NCBI RefSeq assembly: GCF_009907385.1 | Contig: NZ_JAAATR010000010.1 | Coordinates: 19,809 to 83,808 of the forward strand | Length of the DNA stretch: 64,000 nt | Origin: Atlantibacter hermannii | Lineage (GTDB): Bacteria > Pseudomonadota > Gammaproteobacteria > Enterobacterales > Enterobacteriaceae | Direction of reading: 5' to 3' | Shown: piece after piece, positions 28,519 through 38,858 of the stretch | Numbering within the stretch: the stretch's first letter is position 1 | Layout of the letters: the number at the start of each line of letters is the position of its first letter | Program-made: the position numbers and the translations under genes | The notes under the pieces: generated by a model | Databases searched by the model: none | What the model was told of the DNA's origin: nothing | What the model saw: only the letters and a program-made list of their open reading frames with translations

Positions 28519-30681
28519 ATGGACGTTTCTTACCTGCTTGATGGCCTCAATGATAAACAGCGCGACGCCGTCGCAGCGCCGCGCACCAATATGCTGGTGC
28601 TGGCGGGCGCGGGCAGCGGTAAGACGCGTGTGCTGGTTCACCGTATCGCCTGGCTGATGATGGTGGAAAACGCGTCGCCGTATTCAATTATGGCGGTGAC
28701 CTTTACCAACAAAGCGGCGGCGGAAATGCGTCACCGTATCGGCCAGATTATGGGCTCCAGCCAGGGCGGCATGTGGGTAGGGACGTTCCACGGTCTGGCG
28801 CACCGTCTGTTGCGTGCGCACCATATGGATGCCGGCTTGCCGCAGGATTTCCAGATCCTCGACAGCGAGGACCAGTTGCGCCTGCTGAAGCGCCTGATCA
28901 AGGCGATGAATCTGGACGAGAAGCAGTGGCCGCCGCGTCAGGCAATGTGGTTTATCAACGGCAAAAAAGACGAAGGGCTGCGCCCGCACCATATCCAGAG
29001 CTACGGCAACCCGGTCGAGCAGACCTGGCAGAAAGTGTATCAGGCCTATCAGGAAGCGTGCGATCGCGCCGGCCTGGTGGACTTCGCGGAACTGTTGCTG
29101 CGCGCTCACGAGCTGTGGCTCAACAAGCCGCATATCCTTAACCACTATCGCGAACGCTTTACCAATATTCTGGTGGACGAGTTCCAGGATACCAACAGCA
29201 TTCAGTACGCGTGGATCCGCATTCTGGCGGGCGACACCGGCAAAGTGATGATCGTGGGCGATGATGACCAGTCGATCTATGGCTGGCGTGGGGCACAGGT
29301 CGAGAATATCCAGCGCTTCCTGAATGACTTCCCCGGCGCGGAAACCATCCGCCTGGAGCAGAACTATCGTTCTACCAACAATATCCTTAACGCCGCCAAC
29401 GCCTTGATTTCCAATAATGCCGGGCGTCTCGGCAAAAATCTCTGGACCGACGGCAGCGACGGCGAGCCGATTTCTCTTTACTGCGCCTTTAACGAGCTGG
29501 ATGAAGCGCGTTTTGTGGTAAACCGCATTAAAACCTGGCAGGAAAGCGGCGGCGCGCTGGAAAAATGCGCCATCCTCTATCGCAGCAACGCCCAGTCGCG
29601 CGTGCTGGAAGAGGCGCTGTTGCAGGCCAGCATGCCGTACCGTATTTACGGAGGGATGCGATTCTTCGAACGCCAGGAAATTAAAGACGCGCTCTCTTAT
29701 TTACGGCTGATCGCTAACCGCAACGATGATGCGGCGTTTGAACGCGTGGTGAATACGCCAACGCGCGGCATCGGCGATCGTACTCTCGATGTGGTGCGCC
29801 AGACTTCGCGCGATCATCAGCTTACGCTGTGGCAGGCCAGCCGCCAGTTGTTGCAGGAAAAAGCGCTGGCCGGTCGCGCCGCCAGTGCGTTGCAGCGCTT
29901 CCATGAACTGATCGACGCGCTGGCGCATGAAACCGCCGACATGCCGCTCCACGTGCAAACTGACCGGGTGATTAAAGATTCCGGCCTGTGGATGATGTAC
30001 GAGCAGGAGAAAGGCGAGAAAGGCCAGACCCGTATCGAAAACTTAGAGGAACTGGTGACGGCGACGCGTCAGTTCAGCTACAACGAAGAAGACGAAGATC
30101 TCATGCCGCTGCAGGCGTTTTTGTCCCATGCGGCGCTGGAAGCAGGCGAAGGGCAGGCGGATACCTGGCAGGACGCGGTCCAGCTGATGACCCTGCACTC
30201 CGCCAAAGGGCTGGAGTTCCCGCAGGTGTTTATTGTCGGCATGGAAGAGGGCATGTTCCCGAGCCAGATGTCGCTGGATGAAGGCGGGCGTCTGGAAGAA
30301 GAGCGCCGTCTTGCCTACGTTGGCGTAACCCGCGCGATGCAGAAACTGACCATCACCTATGCTGAGTCGCGTCGTCTGTACGGTAAAGAGACCTATCATC
30401 GTCCGTCGCGGTTTATCGGCGAACTGCCGGAAGCCTGTATTGAAGAGGTGCGTTTGCGCGCCAGTATCAGCCGCCCGGTGAGCCATCAGCGCATGGGTAC
30501 GCCGATGGCGGAAAATGATTCCGGGTTTAAGCTGGGCCAGCGGGTGCGCCATGCCAAATTCGGCGAAGGCACCATCGTCAACCTCGAAGGCAGCGGCGAG
30601 CACAGCCGCTTGCAGATTGCGTTTCAGGGGCAGGGCATCAAGTGGCTGGTGGCCGCGTATGCGAAGCTGGAAACCGTGTAA
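28519..30681 (+). CDS. uvrD: DNA helicase II UvrD
   Basis: UvrD is a 3'-5' superfamily 1A helicase for nucleotide excision and mismatch repair, and it removes RecA filaments and backtracks RNA polymerase. The 720-residue protein shows Walker A GAGSGKT (about residues 29-35), the Walker B/motif II block VDEFQDTN, motif III QSIYGWRGA, motif IV EQNYRS, motif V TLHSAKGLEFPQVF and motif VI VTRA. The C-terminal Tudor-like segment (GQRVRHAKFGEGTIVNLEG) binds RNA polymerase. ATG 28519 gives the family start MDVSYLL. It is SOS-regulated through the upstream LexA box. Confidence 0.97.
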   Translation: MDVSYLLDGLNDKQRDAVAAPRTNMLVLAGAGSGKTRVLVHRIAWLMMVENASPYSIMAVTFTNKAAAEMRHRIGQIMGSSQGGMWVGTFHGLAHRLLRAHHMDAGLPQDFQILDSEDQLRLLKRLIKAMNLDEKQWPPRQAMWFINGKKDEGLRPHHIQSYGNPVEQTWQKVYQAYQEACDRAGLVDFAELLLRAHELWLNKPHILNHYRERFTNILVDEFQDTNSIQYAWIRILAGDTGKVMIVGDDDQSIYGWRGAQVENIQRFLNDFPGAETIRLEQNYRSTNNILNAANALISNNAGRLGKNLWTDGSDGEPISLYCAFNELDEARFVVNRIKTWQESGGALEKCAILYRSNAQSRVLEEALLQASMPYRIYGGMRFFERQEIKDALSYLRLIANRNDDAAFERVVNTPTRGIGDRTLDVVRQTSRDHQLTLWQASRQLLQEKALAGRAASALQRFHELIDALAHETADMPLHVQTDRVIKDSGLWMMYEQEKGEKGQTRIENLEELVTATRQFSYNEEDEDLMPLQAFLSHAALEAGEGQADTWQDAVQLMTLHSAKGLEFPQVFIVGMEEGMFPSQMSLDEGGRLEEERRLAYVGVTRAMQKLTITYAESRRLYGKETYHRPSRFIGELPEACIEEVRLRASISRPVSHQRMGTPMAENDSGFKLGQRVRHAKFGEGTIVNLEGSGEHSRLQIAFQGQGIKWLVAAYAKLETV

Positions 30682-30767
30682 CTTTTAGATAAATCGCCCG
30701 ATTTTTGATTCTTTACTAACCTTAAAGCATAACGGGCGTTTATTATCCGTGGGCGCGCCGTTGCGTG

Positions 30768-30796
30768 TTGACGCTAAATTTTTGCTGGCGTAACAT
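30768..30796 (+). promoter_or_regulatory. corA promoter
   Basis: TTGACG (30768-30773), a 17-base spacer and TAACAT (30791-30796) lie upstream. A start near 30803 would leave a leader of about 230 bases before corA. The promoter sits between the arms of a 9-bp inverted repeat, CGTGGGCGC (30748-30756) and GCGCCCACG (30797-30805). Confidence 0.65.
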
Positions 30797-30897
30797 GCGC
30801 CCACGATTATGCTAAGAGGACATTCGCCTTGGACACACCCAGTAGATGCTGGCTCACCGTCCTGTTCAACAGGAACAACTCCTAAGGCTATCCTCGT

Positions 30898-30963
30898 ATG
30901 CTGATAGCCTTAGCGGTTGTCAGCGACTGCATTTCTCCCGTCGCGCTGAGTCAGGCTGTTTAA
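30898..30963 (+). CDS. possible 21-residue leader peptide upstream of corA
   Basis: ATG at 30898 opens a 21-codon frame (starting MLIALAVVSD, ending SQAV) that stops 72 bases before corA. A TAAGG stretch at 30883-30887 could act as ribosome site. An 11-bp inverted repeat, CTAAGGCTATC (30882-30892) with GATAGCCTTAG (30903-30913), covers both this site and the ATG, so folding would hide the start. In Salmonella a short ORF, corL, in the corA leader couples translation to Rho-dependent termination. I cannot say from memory that this peptide matches CorL. Confidence 0.45.
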   Translation: MLIALAVVSDCISPVALSQAV

Positions 30964-31035
30964 TGGTCTGAAACCCCCTTTGTTTCTGTGTGCCAACCGA
31001 ACTGTCCAGGATTTTTTGTATTGGGAGTCCCGGTC

Positions 31036-31986
31036 ATGCTGAGCGCATTTCAACTGGAAAACAATCGTCTGTCTCGTCTGGAACTCGACGAGGCGCAAAC
31101 CTTAACAAACTCAGTGTGGGTGGATTTGGTCGAACCGGATGACGATGAGCGTCTCCGGGTGCAATCTGAGCTGGGGCAAAGCCTGGCGACACGTCCTGAA
31201 CTGGAAGACATCGAAGCATCCGCGCGTTTTTTTGAAGACGAAGATGGCCTGCACATTCACTCCTTTTTCTTCTTTGAAGATGCCGACGATCACGCCGGTA
31301 ACTCCACCGTGGCGTTCACCATCCGCGATGGCCGCCTGTTTACCCTGCGTGAGCGCGAACTGCCCGCGTTCCGGCTTTACCGTATGCGCGCCCGCGCGCA
31401 GTCCATGACCGACGGTAACGCTTACGAGCTGTTGCTCGACCTGTTCGAAACCAAAATCGAGCAACTGGCGGATGAGATCGAGAACATCTACAGCGACCTG
31501 GAAAAGCTCAGCCGCGTCATTATGGAAGGGCATCAGGGCGATGAATATGATGAAGCGCTGTCAACGCTGGCAGAACTCGAGGACGTGGGCTGGAAAGTGC
31601 GTCTGTGCCTGATGGATACCCAGCGCGCGCTGAATTTTCTGGTGCGTAAAACCCGCTTGCCGGGGGGCCAGCTCGAACAGGCACGCGAGATCCTGCGCGA
31701 TATCGAATCGCTGCTGCCGCATAACGAATCGCTGTTTCAGAAGGTGAACTTTTTAATGCAGGCGGCGATGGGTTTTATCAACATCGAGCAGAACCGGATC
31801 ATCAAAATCTTCTCGGTGGTATCCGTGGTGTTCCTGCCGCCGACCCTGGTGGCTTCAAGCTACGGGATGAACTTTGAATTTATGCCGGAACTGCACTGGA
31901 GCTTCGGCTACCCTGCGGCCATCATCGCCATGATGCTCGCAGGGCTGGCGCCGTATCTTTACTTCAAACGCCGCAACTGGCTTTGA
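31036..31986 (+). CDS. corA: magnesium/cobalt/nickel transporter CorA
   Basis: CorA is the main constitutive Mg2+ channel of the inner membrane, a homopentamer gated by cytoplasmic Mg2+. The 316-residue length equals the E. coli protein. It has a large acidic N-terminal cytoplasmic domain with long helices, then two C-terminal membrane segments. The selectivity motif YGMNFEF lies after the first, and the tail KRRNWL is typical. ATG 31036 is the family start ([16 protein letters not shown]). The gap between uvrD and corA (354 bases) holds the promoter, the leader and a possible leader peptide. Confidence 0.96.
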   Translation: MLSAFQLENNRLSRLELDEAQTLTNSVWVDLVEPDDDERLRVQSELGQSLATRPELEDIEASARFFEDEDGLHIHSFFFFEDADDHAGNSTVAFTIRDGRLFTLRERELPAFRLYRMRARAQSMTDGNAYELLLDLFETKIEQLADEIENIYSDLEKLSRVIMEGHQGDEYDEALSTLAELEDVGWKVRLCLMDTQRALNFLVRKTRLPGGQLEQAREILRDIESLLPHNESLFQKVNFLMQAAMGFINIEQNRIIKIFSVVSVVFLPPTLVASSYGMNFEFMPELHWSFGYPAAIIAMMLAGLAPYLYFKRRNWL

Positions 31987-32015
31987 CGCTCAGGCTCTCC
32001 TGGCGGCAGGGGAGC

Positions 32016-32912
32016 TTAATTGCCGATGCGCGTTCTGCGCTGCGTATACACCGCATCCATCACGAAAATCGCCAGCGCGACCCAGATAAACGCAAAGGTA
32101 ACCATTTTGTCTTTGCCCGGCACTTCGTCGTAAAACACCACCGCCAGCACAAACATCAGCGTCGGACCGATGTACTGGAAAAAGCCCAGCGTGGAGAGGC
32201 GTAAACGCGTGGCGGCAGCGGTAAAGCACAGCAGGGGAATCGTCGTGACAATACCTGCCGCCATCAGCTCGAGATTCAGCGTCAGGGAATTCGCGCCCAT
32301 ATGGCTGGTTGGGCTGTCGGCAATGCCAAACAGGTAAATCGCGGCGACAGGCAACAGCCACAGCGTTTCGACCAGCATTCCGGTTTGCGCATCCACCCTA
32401 ATCTTTTTACGCAGCAGCCCGTAAAGCGCGAAGCTGAACGCCAGCGCCAGCGCGATGATCGGCAGGGAACCAAAGGTCCAGAGCTGCACCAGCACGCCGC
32501 AGGCGGCCAGGCCGACGGCAACCCACTGCATACGGCGAAAACGTTCGCCGAGGAAAATCATCCCCAGCAGGATATTCACCAGCGGGTTGATAAAGTAACC
32601 CAGGCTGGCTTCCAGCAGATGATGGTTATTCACTGCCCAGATAAAGAGCAGCCAGTTACCGCCGATCAGCACGGCGCTTAACGCCAGTGCGAACACTTTC
32701 TTCGGCGTCTCGAACAGGCGCTTCAGGCCGCTCCACTGGCGGCTAACAGAAATCAGCGCCACCATAAAGAAGAACGACCAGATGACGCGGTGAGTCAGGA
32801 TTTCATCGGCGGGAACGAAGTCGATCAGCTTGAAATACGCCGGGGCTATTCCCCAAATAAAATAAGCGGCAAGGGCGAAAAGAACCCCTTGCCGCGTCTG
32901 TTTTGCATCCAT
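32016..32912 (-). CDS. rarD: EamA/DMT-family permease RarD
   Basis: The 298-residue protein has ten hydrophobic segments in two EamA repeats and belongs to the RarD family of drug/metabolite transporters. It starts MDAKQTRQGVLFALAAYFIWG; conserved stretches include RVIWSFFFM, NWLLFIWAVNNHHLLEASLGYFINPL and FFQYIGPTLMF. It was originally linked to chloramphenicol sensitivity in Pseudomonas by name only; no substrate is established. It is convergent with corA and reads leftward with yigI upstream. Confidence 0.93.
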   Translation of the reverse strand: MDAKQTRQGVLFALAAYFIWGIAPAYFKLIDFVPADEILTHRVIWSFFFMVALISVSRQWSGLKRLFETPKKVFALALSAVLIGGNWLLFIWAVNNHHLLEASLGYFINPLVNILLGMIFLGERFRRMQWVAVGLAACGVLVQLWTFGSLPIIALALAFSFALYGLLRKKIRVDAQTGMLVETLWLLPVAAIYLFGIADSPTSHMGANSLTLNLELMAAGIVTTIPLLCFTAAATRLRLSTLGFFQYIGPTLMFVLAVVFYDEVPGKDKMVTFAFIWVALAIFVMDAVYTQRRTRIGN

Positions 32913-32962
32913 TAGTCACGCCCGTTATCAAAAAGTGAATGCATTTTAACAGCTAATACTAT

Positions 32963-33433
32963 TTAACCAACCATATAGGTTGCTGTCGCGCTGGCGATAT
33001 ACACCTGCTCTTCGTTATGCAGTTCCACTCGTGCCACGGCGACTTTGTTACCGGCGCGCAGCAGGCTGCTGGTGGCGGTAAAGCGGGTGCCGCGGCCTGG
33101 GCGTAAATAATCGACGCGTAAATCAATGGTTCCCATGCGCGATAAACGCTGGCGCAGCTCTTCTTCGGTAATGGTTTCATGACGGGCCAGGGTGCTGCCC
33201 ACGCATACCAGACCGGCCGCGACATCCAGCGCCGACGCGATCACCCCGCCGTGCAGAATGCTTTGCGCCCAGTTTCCGACCATCATCGGCTGGTTATTAA
33301 AGCAAAGCTCCGCATAGTCTTTTTCGTAGCGCATCAGCTCCAGGCCCAGCGTGCGGTTGAACGGCATGTGATAAACAAAAATTTCGCCGACCAACTGGAG
33401 CGCAGCTTCGTTAGTCAAAATTGTAGGGGACAT
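32963..33433 (-). CDS. yigI: hotdog-fold acyl-CoA thioesterase YigI
   Basis: A 156-residue PaaI/YigI-type hotdog thioesterase. The [15 protein letters not shown] helix is the family active-site region, followed by [34 protein letters not shown]. coli YigI has been reported as a medium/long-chain acyl-CoA thioesterase; activity here is inferred. ATG 33433 has a strong ribosome site (GGAAGGAACC). An ATG at 33448 would add five residues but lacks such a site. It is divergent from pldA across 170 bases. Confidence 0.92.
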   Translation of the reverse strand: MSPTILTNEAALQLVGEIFVYHMPFNRTLGLELMRYEKDYAELCFNNQPMMVGNWAQSILHGGVIASALDVAAGLVCVGSTLARHETITEEELRQRLSRMGTIDLRVDYLRPGRGTRFTATSSLLRAGNKVAVARVELHNEEQVYIASATATYMVG

Positions 33434-33603
33434 CGGTTCCTTCCTCATTGGGATTTATTGTTAAATTGTTGTTGATTTTATGCTTATTTTTTGTTGTTTT
33501 CCAGATTCAGAAACCAGGACTAAGCAGTCGATAAATAAAAAGGTAGAATGTAATCCGGATAATAATTCAGCGGTTTTTTGATTTGTTCAGGAGAACAGGC
33601 CAC

Positions 33604-34473
33604 ATGGGCAAATTTCTGGGTTGGGTTGGGGGCGTATGTTTATTGCCGGGGGCGGCGTTAGCGCAGGAAGCCGTTGTTCAGGAAGTGCACGATACGCCCG
33701 CGGTTCGCGGCAGCATTATCGCGAATATGCTTCAGGAGCACGATAATCCGTTTACGCTTTACCCCTATGAGTCAAATTACCTGATCTACACGGTCACGGA
33801 CGATCTGAATAAAGAAGCAATCGAAACCTACAATTGGTCCGATAATGCTCGCAAAGATGAAGTAAAGTTTCAGTTAAGTCTGGCGTTTCCACTATGGCGC
33901 GGTATCCTCGGGCCTAACTCGGTGTTGGGCGGCTCTTATACCCAGCGCTCATGGTGGCAGCTTTCCAACAGCGGCGAGTCTTCGCCGTTCCGTGAAACTA
34001 ACTATGAGCCGCAGGCATTCTTAGGCTTCGCCACCGATTATCATTTTGCCGGCTGGACGCTGCGTGACGTTGAGTTTGGTTACAATCACCAGTCCAACGG
34101 TCGTTCAGACCCGACTTCACGTAGCTGGAACCGAATCTATACCCGCCTGATGGCGCAGAACAACAACTGGCTGGTGGAAGTGAAGCCCTGGTACGTGATG
34201 GGTAACACCGATGACAACCCGGATATCACCAAATATATGGGTTATTACCAGCTAAAAATCGGTTATCAACTGGGCGAGGCGATCCTGAGTGCGAAAGGGC
34301 AGTACAACTGGAATACCGGTTACGGCGGCGCAGAGCTCGGCTTCAGTTATCCGGTAACGAAGCACGTGCGCCTTTATACTCAGCTGTACAGCGGTTATGG
34401 CGAGTCGCTTATCGACTACAACTTTAACCAAACCCGCTTCGGCGTGGGCGTAATGCTTAACGATCTGTTCTAA
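33604..34473 (+). CDS. pldA: outer membrane phospholipase A1 PldA
   Basis: PldA is an outer-membrane beta-barrel that degrades mislocated phospholipids and is activated by Ca2+-dependent dimerisation. The 289-residue precursor has a signal peptide ([19 protein letters not shown], then QEAVVQ). Catalytic His and Ser lie in [19 protein letters not shown]. The C-terminus ends in phenylalanine (NDLF), as barrel proteins do. ATG 33604, with ribosome site AGGAGAACAGG, gives the same length as E. coli. An intrinsic terminator separates it from recQ. Confidence 0.96.
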   Translation: MGKFLGWVGGVCLLPGAALAQEAVVQEVHDTPAVRGSIIANMLQEHDNPFTLYPYESNYLIYTVTDDLNKEAIETYNWSDNARKDEVKFQLSLAFPLWRGILGPNSVLGGSYTQRSWWQLSNSGESSPFRETNYEPQAFLGFATDYHFAGWTLRDVEFGYNHQSNGRSDPTSRSWNRIYTRLMAQNNNWLVEVKPWYVMGNTDDNPDITKYMGYYQLKIGYQLGEAILSAKGQYNWNTGYGGAELGFSYPVTKHVRLYTQLYSGYGESLIDYNFNQTRFGVGVMLNDLF

Positions 34474-34493
34474 GGGCATTGCAGTTTCCCCCG

Positions 34494-34519
34494 CAGGCGC
34501 TGAAAATAGCGCCTGTTTT
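34494..34519 (+). terminator. intrinsic terminator between pldA and recQ
   Basis: CAGGCGCT (34494-34501) pairs with AGCGCCTG (34508-34515) around GAAAAT, followed by TTTTATTTTA. Confidence 0.85.
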
Positions 34520-34540
34520 ATTTTAAGTGATGGAGTGAGC

Positions 34541-36370
34541 GTGGCGCAGGCAGAAGTAATGAATCAGGAGTCGCTGGCGAAACAGGTTTTGCAGGAAACC
34601 TTCGGCTACCAGCAGTTCCGCCCTGGCCAGGAAACCATCATTAATACCGTGCTGGACGGGCGCGATTGCCTGGTGGTGATGCCGACCGGCGGCGGGAAAT
34701 CGCTGTGTTACCAGATCCCGGCGCTGGTGAAAAACGGTTTGACGGTGGTGGTCTCGCCGCTGATTTCACTGATGAAAGATCAGGTTGACCAACTGCTGGC
34801 CAATGGTGTGGCGGCGGCCTGTCTCAATTCCACACAAACTCGTGAAGAGCAGCAGGCCGTGATGGCAGGTTGCCGTACCGGGCAAATCCGTTTGCTGTAT
34901 ATCGCCCCTGAGCGCCTGATGCTCGACAATTTCCTCGACCAGCTTACTTTCTGGAATCCGGTGATGTTGGCGGTGGACGAGGCGCACTGTATCTCGCAGT
35001 GGGGGCACGATTTCCGTCGCGAGTACGCCTTATTAGGCCAGTTGCGCGATCGCTTTCCCAATGTGCCGTTTATGGCGCTCACCGCCACGGCGGATGAGAC
35101 GACGCGCCGCGATATCGTGCATCTGCTTGGCCTGCACGATCCCCTGATCCAAATCAGCAGTTTTGACCGACCTAATATCCGCTACATGCTGATGGAGAAG
35201 TTCAAACCGCTCGATCAACTGATGCGCTATGTGCAGGACCAGCGCGGCAAATCGGGCATCATCTACTGCAACAGCCGGGCGAAGGTCGAAGATACCGCCG
35301 CGCGTCTGCAAAGCCGGGGCATCAGCGCGGCGGCCTATCACGCCGGGCTGGAAAACAACGTACGTGCCGAGGTGCAGGAGAAATTCCAGCGCGATGATTT
35401 ACAAATCGTGGTGGCGACCGTGGCGTTCGGGATGGGTATCAACAAACCGAACGTGCGCTTCGTGGTGCACTTCGACATCCCCCGCAATATCGAATCCTAT
35501 TATCAGGAAACAGGCCGCGCCGGGCGTGACGGGCTGCCCGCCGAAGCGATGCTGTTCTACGATCCGGCGGATATGGCCTGGCTGCGCCGCTGCCTTGAAG
35601 AAAAACCCGCAGGGCAACTTCAGGATATCGAGCGCCATAAACTCAACGCCATGGGCGCGTTTGCCGAAGCGCAAACCTGCCGCCGCCTGGTGCTGCTGAA
35701 TTACTTTGGTGAAGGACGCCAGGAGCCGTGCGGCAACTGCGATATCTGCCTCGATCCGCCGAAGCAGTACGATGGTTTGCTGGATGCGCGTAAGGCGCTT
35801 TCGACGATTGGACGCGTCAACCAGCGTTTCGGGATGGGCTATGTGGTTGAAGTGCTGCGCGGCGCCAATAACCAGCGGATCCGCGATTTGGGTCATGACA
35901 AATTGCCCGTTTATGGCATCGGCAAAGATCAGAGCCATGAACACTGGGTGAGCATTATTCGCCAGCTCATTCATATGGGATTCGCTACCCAAAACATCGC
36001 TCAGCATTCAGCGTTACAGCTTACTGAAGCGGCACGCCCTGTGTTGCGCGGTGAAGTTGAACTGAAGCTGGCCGTACCGCGCGTTATCGCCCTGAAACCG
36101 CGCGTGGCGCAAAAATCCTATGGCGGTAATTACGATCGCAAGCTGTTCGCTAAACTGCGTAAGCTGCGTAAAGCCATTGCCGATGAAGAAAACATTCCGC
36201 CCTATGTCGTGTTTAACGACGCCACGCTGATTGAAATGGCCGAGCAAATGCCGCTCAGCCCCAGCGAGATGCTCAGCGTCAACGGCGTGGGGATGCGTAA
36301 ACTGGAGCGCTTCGGAAAAGAGTTTATGGCGCTGATTCGCAGCCATGCGGATGGCGACGATGAAGAGTAG
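34541..36370 (+). CDS. recQ: ATP-dependent DNA helicase RecQ
   Basis: RecQ is a 3'-5' helicase of the RecF recombination pathway. The 609-residue protein has helicase motifs TGGGKSLC (Walker A), [15 protein letters not shown] (DEAH and the RecQ aromatic loop), TATADE and [10 protein letters not shown] (motif VI). Next come the zinc-binding Cys cluster (ETCRR ... PCGNCDIC), a winged helix, and a C-terminal HRDC domain (about residues 530-605). GTG 34541 has a GGAG ribosome site at five bases spacing and gives the E. coli length. A GTG two codons upstream is less well placed. Confidence 0.97.
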   Translation: MAQAEVMNQESLAKQVLQETFGYQQFRPGQETIINTVLDGRDCLVVMPTGGGKSLCYQIPALVKNGLTVVVSPLISLMKDQVDQLLANGVAAACLNSTQTREEQQAVMAGCRTGQIRLLYIAPERLMLDNFLDQLTFWNPVMLAVDEAHCISQWGHDFRREYALLGQLRDRFPNVPFMALTATADETTRRDIVHLLGLHDPLIQISSFDRPNIRYMLMEKFKPLDQLMRYVQDQRGKSGIIYCNSRAKVEDTAARLQSRGISAAAYHAGLENNVRAEVQEKFQRDDLQIVVATVAFGMGINKPNVRFVVHFDIPRNIESYYQETGRAGRDGLPAEAMLFYDPADMAWLRRCLEEKPAGQLQDIERHKLNAMGAFAEAQTCRRLVLLNYFGEGRQEPCGNCDICLDPPKQYDGLLDARKALSTIGRVNQRFGMGYVVEVLRGANNQRIRDLGHDKLPVYGIGKDQSHEHWVSIIRQLIHMGFATQNIAQHSALQLTEAARPVLRGEVELKLAVPRVIALKPRVAQKSYGGNYDRKLFAKLRKLRKAIADEENIPPYVVFNDATLIEMAEQMPLSPSEMLSVNGVGMRKLERFGKEFMALIRSHADGDDEE

Positions 36371-36431
36371 TCAAGGCCAGACAAACATGTCAGGATAGTT
36401 TCTCTCTTTATTGTTTGTCTGCGAGTCAATC

Positions 36432-37052
36432 ATGTTAACGCTTTTCTTTACGGTGGCGCTGGTTCATCTGGTGGCGCTCATGAGTCCCGGCCCGGATTTC
36501 TTCTTTGTCTCTCAAACGGCGGTAAGCCGCTCGCGAAAAGAAGCCATGCTCGGCGTACTGGGCATTACCGCAGGCGTAATGGTCTGGTCCGGCGTGGCGC
36601 TGCTGGGTTTGCACATCATTCTCGAAAAAATGGCCTGGCTGCATAACATCATTATGGTGGGCGGTGGTTTGTATCTGTGCTGGATGGGCTATCAGATGCT
36701 GCGCGGCGCGATGAAGAAAAGTGACGCCCCTGCCCACGAACCCAAAGTTGAACTGGCGCGCGGCGGACGCAGCTTCCTGAAAGGTCTGCTGACGAATCTG
36801 GCAAACCCGAAAGCGATTATCTACTTCGGTAGCGTGTTCTCACTGTTTGTTGGCGATAATGTCGGTAGCGGTGAACGCTGGGGCATTTTCCTGCTGATCG
36901 CCCTGGAAACCTTCGCCTGGTTTACCCTGGTCGCCAGCCTGTTCGCCTTACCTGCGATGCGTCGCGGCTACCAGCGAATGGCGAAGTGGATCGACGGCGT
37001 AGCCGGCGCGCTGTTCGCCGGCTTCGGGCTGCATTTGATTATTTCTCGATAA
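36432..37052 (+). CDS. rhtC: threonine exporter RhtC (LysE/RhtB family)
   Basis: The 206-residue inner-membrane protein has about six hydrophobic segments and the RhtB-family signatures ALMSPGPDFFFVSQTA at the N-terminus and GLLTNLANPKAIIYFGSVFS in the middle. E. coli RhtC exports threonine; assignment is by orthology and position next to rhtB. ATG 36432 matches the family start; ATGs further upstream would add seven residues. Its stop codon abuts the stop of the convergent rhtB. Confidence 0.94.
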   Translation: MLTLFFTVALVHLVALMSPGPDFFFVSQTAVSRSRKEAMLGVLGITAGVMVWSGVALLGLHIILEKMAWLHNIIMVGGGLYLCWMGYQMLRGAMKKSDAPAHEPKVELARGGRSFLKGLLTNLANPKAIIYFGSVFSLFVGDNVGSGERWGIFLLIALETFAWFTLVASLFALPAMRRGYQRMAKWIDGVAGALFAGFGLHLIISR

Positions 37053-37673
37053 TTAACCCGGGCGCGCGCTGGCCAGTAGCGCGCCCACCAGCATAAACAG
37101 CGATCCAAACACCCGGTTCAGCGCCTTCATCTGCCTCGGTCCCTTGATCCACAGCGCGATGCGGGTGGCGAGGGTGGCATAACCAATCATCACAATGACA
37201 TCGACAACAATAGTGGTTACGCCGAGGATCGCGTACTGCACGGTCTGCGGCTGATGCGGCACGATAAATTGCGGAAACAGCGCGGCAAGAAACACGATGC
37301 TTTTCGGGTTGGTTAAATTCACGAACACCGCGCGCCGGAACAGTTTGCGGCGCGGCTGGCTTTGCGCCAGAGTGTGTAAATCAATTGCGCCAGCGGCCCG
37401 CCACTGCTGAATGCCCAGCCAGATCAGATAGGCCGCGCCCGCCCACTTTAAAATCTCAAAAGCCATCAGGGAGCGGGAAAACAGCGCGCCGAGGCCCACT
37501 CCCACCAGTACAATGTGGATCGCCAGGCCGAGCTGTAGGCCAGTGATGGACGCAACCGCGCCGCGGTAGCCGTGGCTCATCGCCGTACTCATGGTGTTGA
37601 TGGCCCCGGAACCGGGGGAAAGACTGAGGATGATTGTGGTGAGCAGATAGGTACACCACCATTCGAACGACAT
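37053..37673 (-). CDS. rhtB: homoserine/homoserine lactone exporter RhtB
   Basis: A 206-residue member of the RhtB/LysE family with about six membrane segments. Motifs: [18 protein letters not shown] near the start and [20 protein letters not shown] in the middle. E. coli RhtB exports homoserine and its lactone and confers resistance to them. It is convergent with rhtC without a gap, which implies overlapping 3' transcripts. It is divergent from pldB across about 145 bases. Confidence 0.94.
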   Translation of the reverse strand: MSFEWWCTYLLTTIILSLSPGSGAINTMSTAMSHGYRGAVASITGLQLGLAIHIVLVGVGLGALFSRSLMAFEILKWAGAAYLIWLGIQQWRAAGAIDLHTLAQSQPRRKLFRRAVFVNLTNPKSIVFLAALFPQFIVPHQPQTVQYAILGVTTIVVDVIVMIGYATLATRIALWIKGPRQMKALNRVFGSLFMLVGALLASARPG

Positions 37674-37818
37674 GGGAAACTCCCTGAATAAGCGCTTTTA
37701 TGTCACAATACGCTATACCTTCTATCTTTCAAGTAGCCGACTCGCTGGCCGCGCAAACAAAGCAAGAAGCCGCATTTTTCACAGGTATTCACTCCGTAAA
37801 GTCAGGGCAGGGCATCCC

Positions 37819-38811
37819 ATGATTGAGCACAAAAATGGATGGTATTCCCGGGAAAAAGCGTTTGCCGCTTTTACCATGGGCCCGCTCACGGCTTTCTGGC
37901 AGCAGCGCGAAGAAGATGAATTTACCGGTGTGGATGGCGTGGCGGTGCGCTTTGTGCGGTTTCGCGCGGCCAACCACGATCGGGTAGTGGTGATTTGTCC
38001 TGGCCGTATCGAAAGCTACGTCAAATATGCCGAGCTGGCGTGGGATCTGTTCCATTGCGGCTATGATGTATTAATTATCGATCACCGCGGTCAGGGGCGC
38101 TCCGGGCGGATGTTGTCCGATACCCATCGCGGGCACGTGGTGCGCTTTAGCGACTATGTGGACGATCTGGAACTGTTCTGGGAACAGGAAATCAGGGACG
38201 GCCCGTGGCGCAAGCGCTACGTGCTGGCGCACTCCATGGGCGGCGCGATATCCGCGCTGTTTTTAGAGCGTCGGCCGGACGCGTTTGACGCCATCGCCTT
38301 CTGCGCGCCGATGTTTGGTATTGTGCTGCGTCTGCCCGACTGGATGGTGCGCCAAATCCTTGACTGGGCGGAAGGTCACCAGCGTATCCGGGAAGGTTAT
38401 GCTATTGGCACTGGCCGCTGGCGCGCGTTGCCGTTTGCGATTAACGTGTTGACCCACAGTCGGCAGCGCTATCGCCGCAATCTCCGTTTCTACGCCGATG
38501 AACCCACGTTGCGCGTAGGCGGGCCGACATACCATTGGGTAAGGGAAGGTATCCTTGCCGGAGAGCAGGTTTTAGCAGGGGCCACTGCGATGACCACGCC
38601 GACATTGCTTCTCCAGGCAGAAGAAGAACGTGTGGTGGATAACCGCATGCACGATCGCTTCTGTGACATTCGGGCCGCGGCGGGCCATCCCTGTTGGGGG
38701 GATAAACCTTTCGTCATCAACGGTGCGTACCATGAGATCCTGTTTGAAAAGGACGCTATGCGCGCCGAGGCGCTGAATGCCATCGTCGACTTTTTCGATG
38801 CGCATGATTAA
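37819..38811 (+). CDS. pldB: lysophospholipase L2 PldB
   Basis: PldB is an inner-membrane-associated alpha/beta hydrolase that cleaves lysophospholipids, clearing products of PldA-type enzymes. The 330-residue protein has the serine hydrolase nucleophile elbow in LAHSMGGA, IIDHRGQGRSGR before it, and the late histidine in NGAYHEILFEKD. ATG 37819 with an AGGGC ribosome site aligns with the E. coli start (ENAFAAFTMGP follows soon after). An in-frame extension to 37672 has no family similarity. It probably forms an operon with yigL, 47 bases downstream. Confidence 0.93.
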   Translation: MIEHKNGWYSREKAFAAFTMGPLTAFWQQREEDEFTGVDGVAVRFVRFRAANHDRVVVICPGRIESYVKYAELAWDLFHCGYDVLIIDHRGQGRSGRMLSDTHRGHVVRFSDYVDDLELFWEQEIRDGPWRKRYVLAHSMGGAISALFLERRPDAFDAIAFCAPMFGIVLRLPDWMVRQILDWAEGHQRIREGYAIGTGRWRALPFAINVLTHSRQRYRRNLRFYADEPTLRVGGPTYHWVREGILAGEQVLAGATAMTTPTLLLQAEEERVVDNRMHDRFCDIRAAAGHPCWGDKPFVINGAYHEILFEKDAMRAEALNAIVDFFDAHD

Positions 38812-38858
38812 TTACTGGCGGTCAGGCCGCCTGTTACCAACCAGAGGTTATTATTTTT

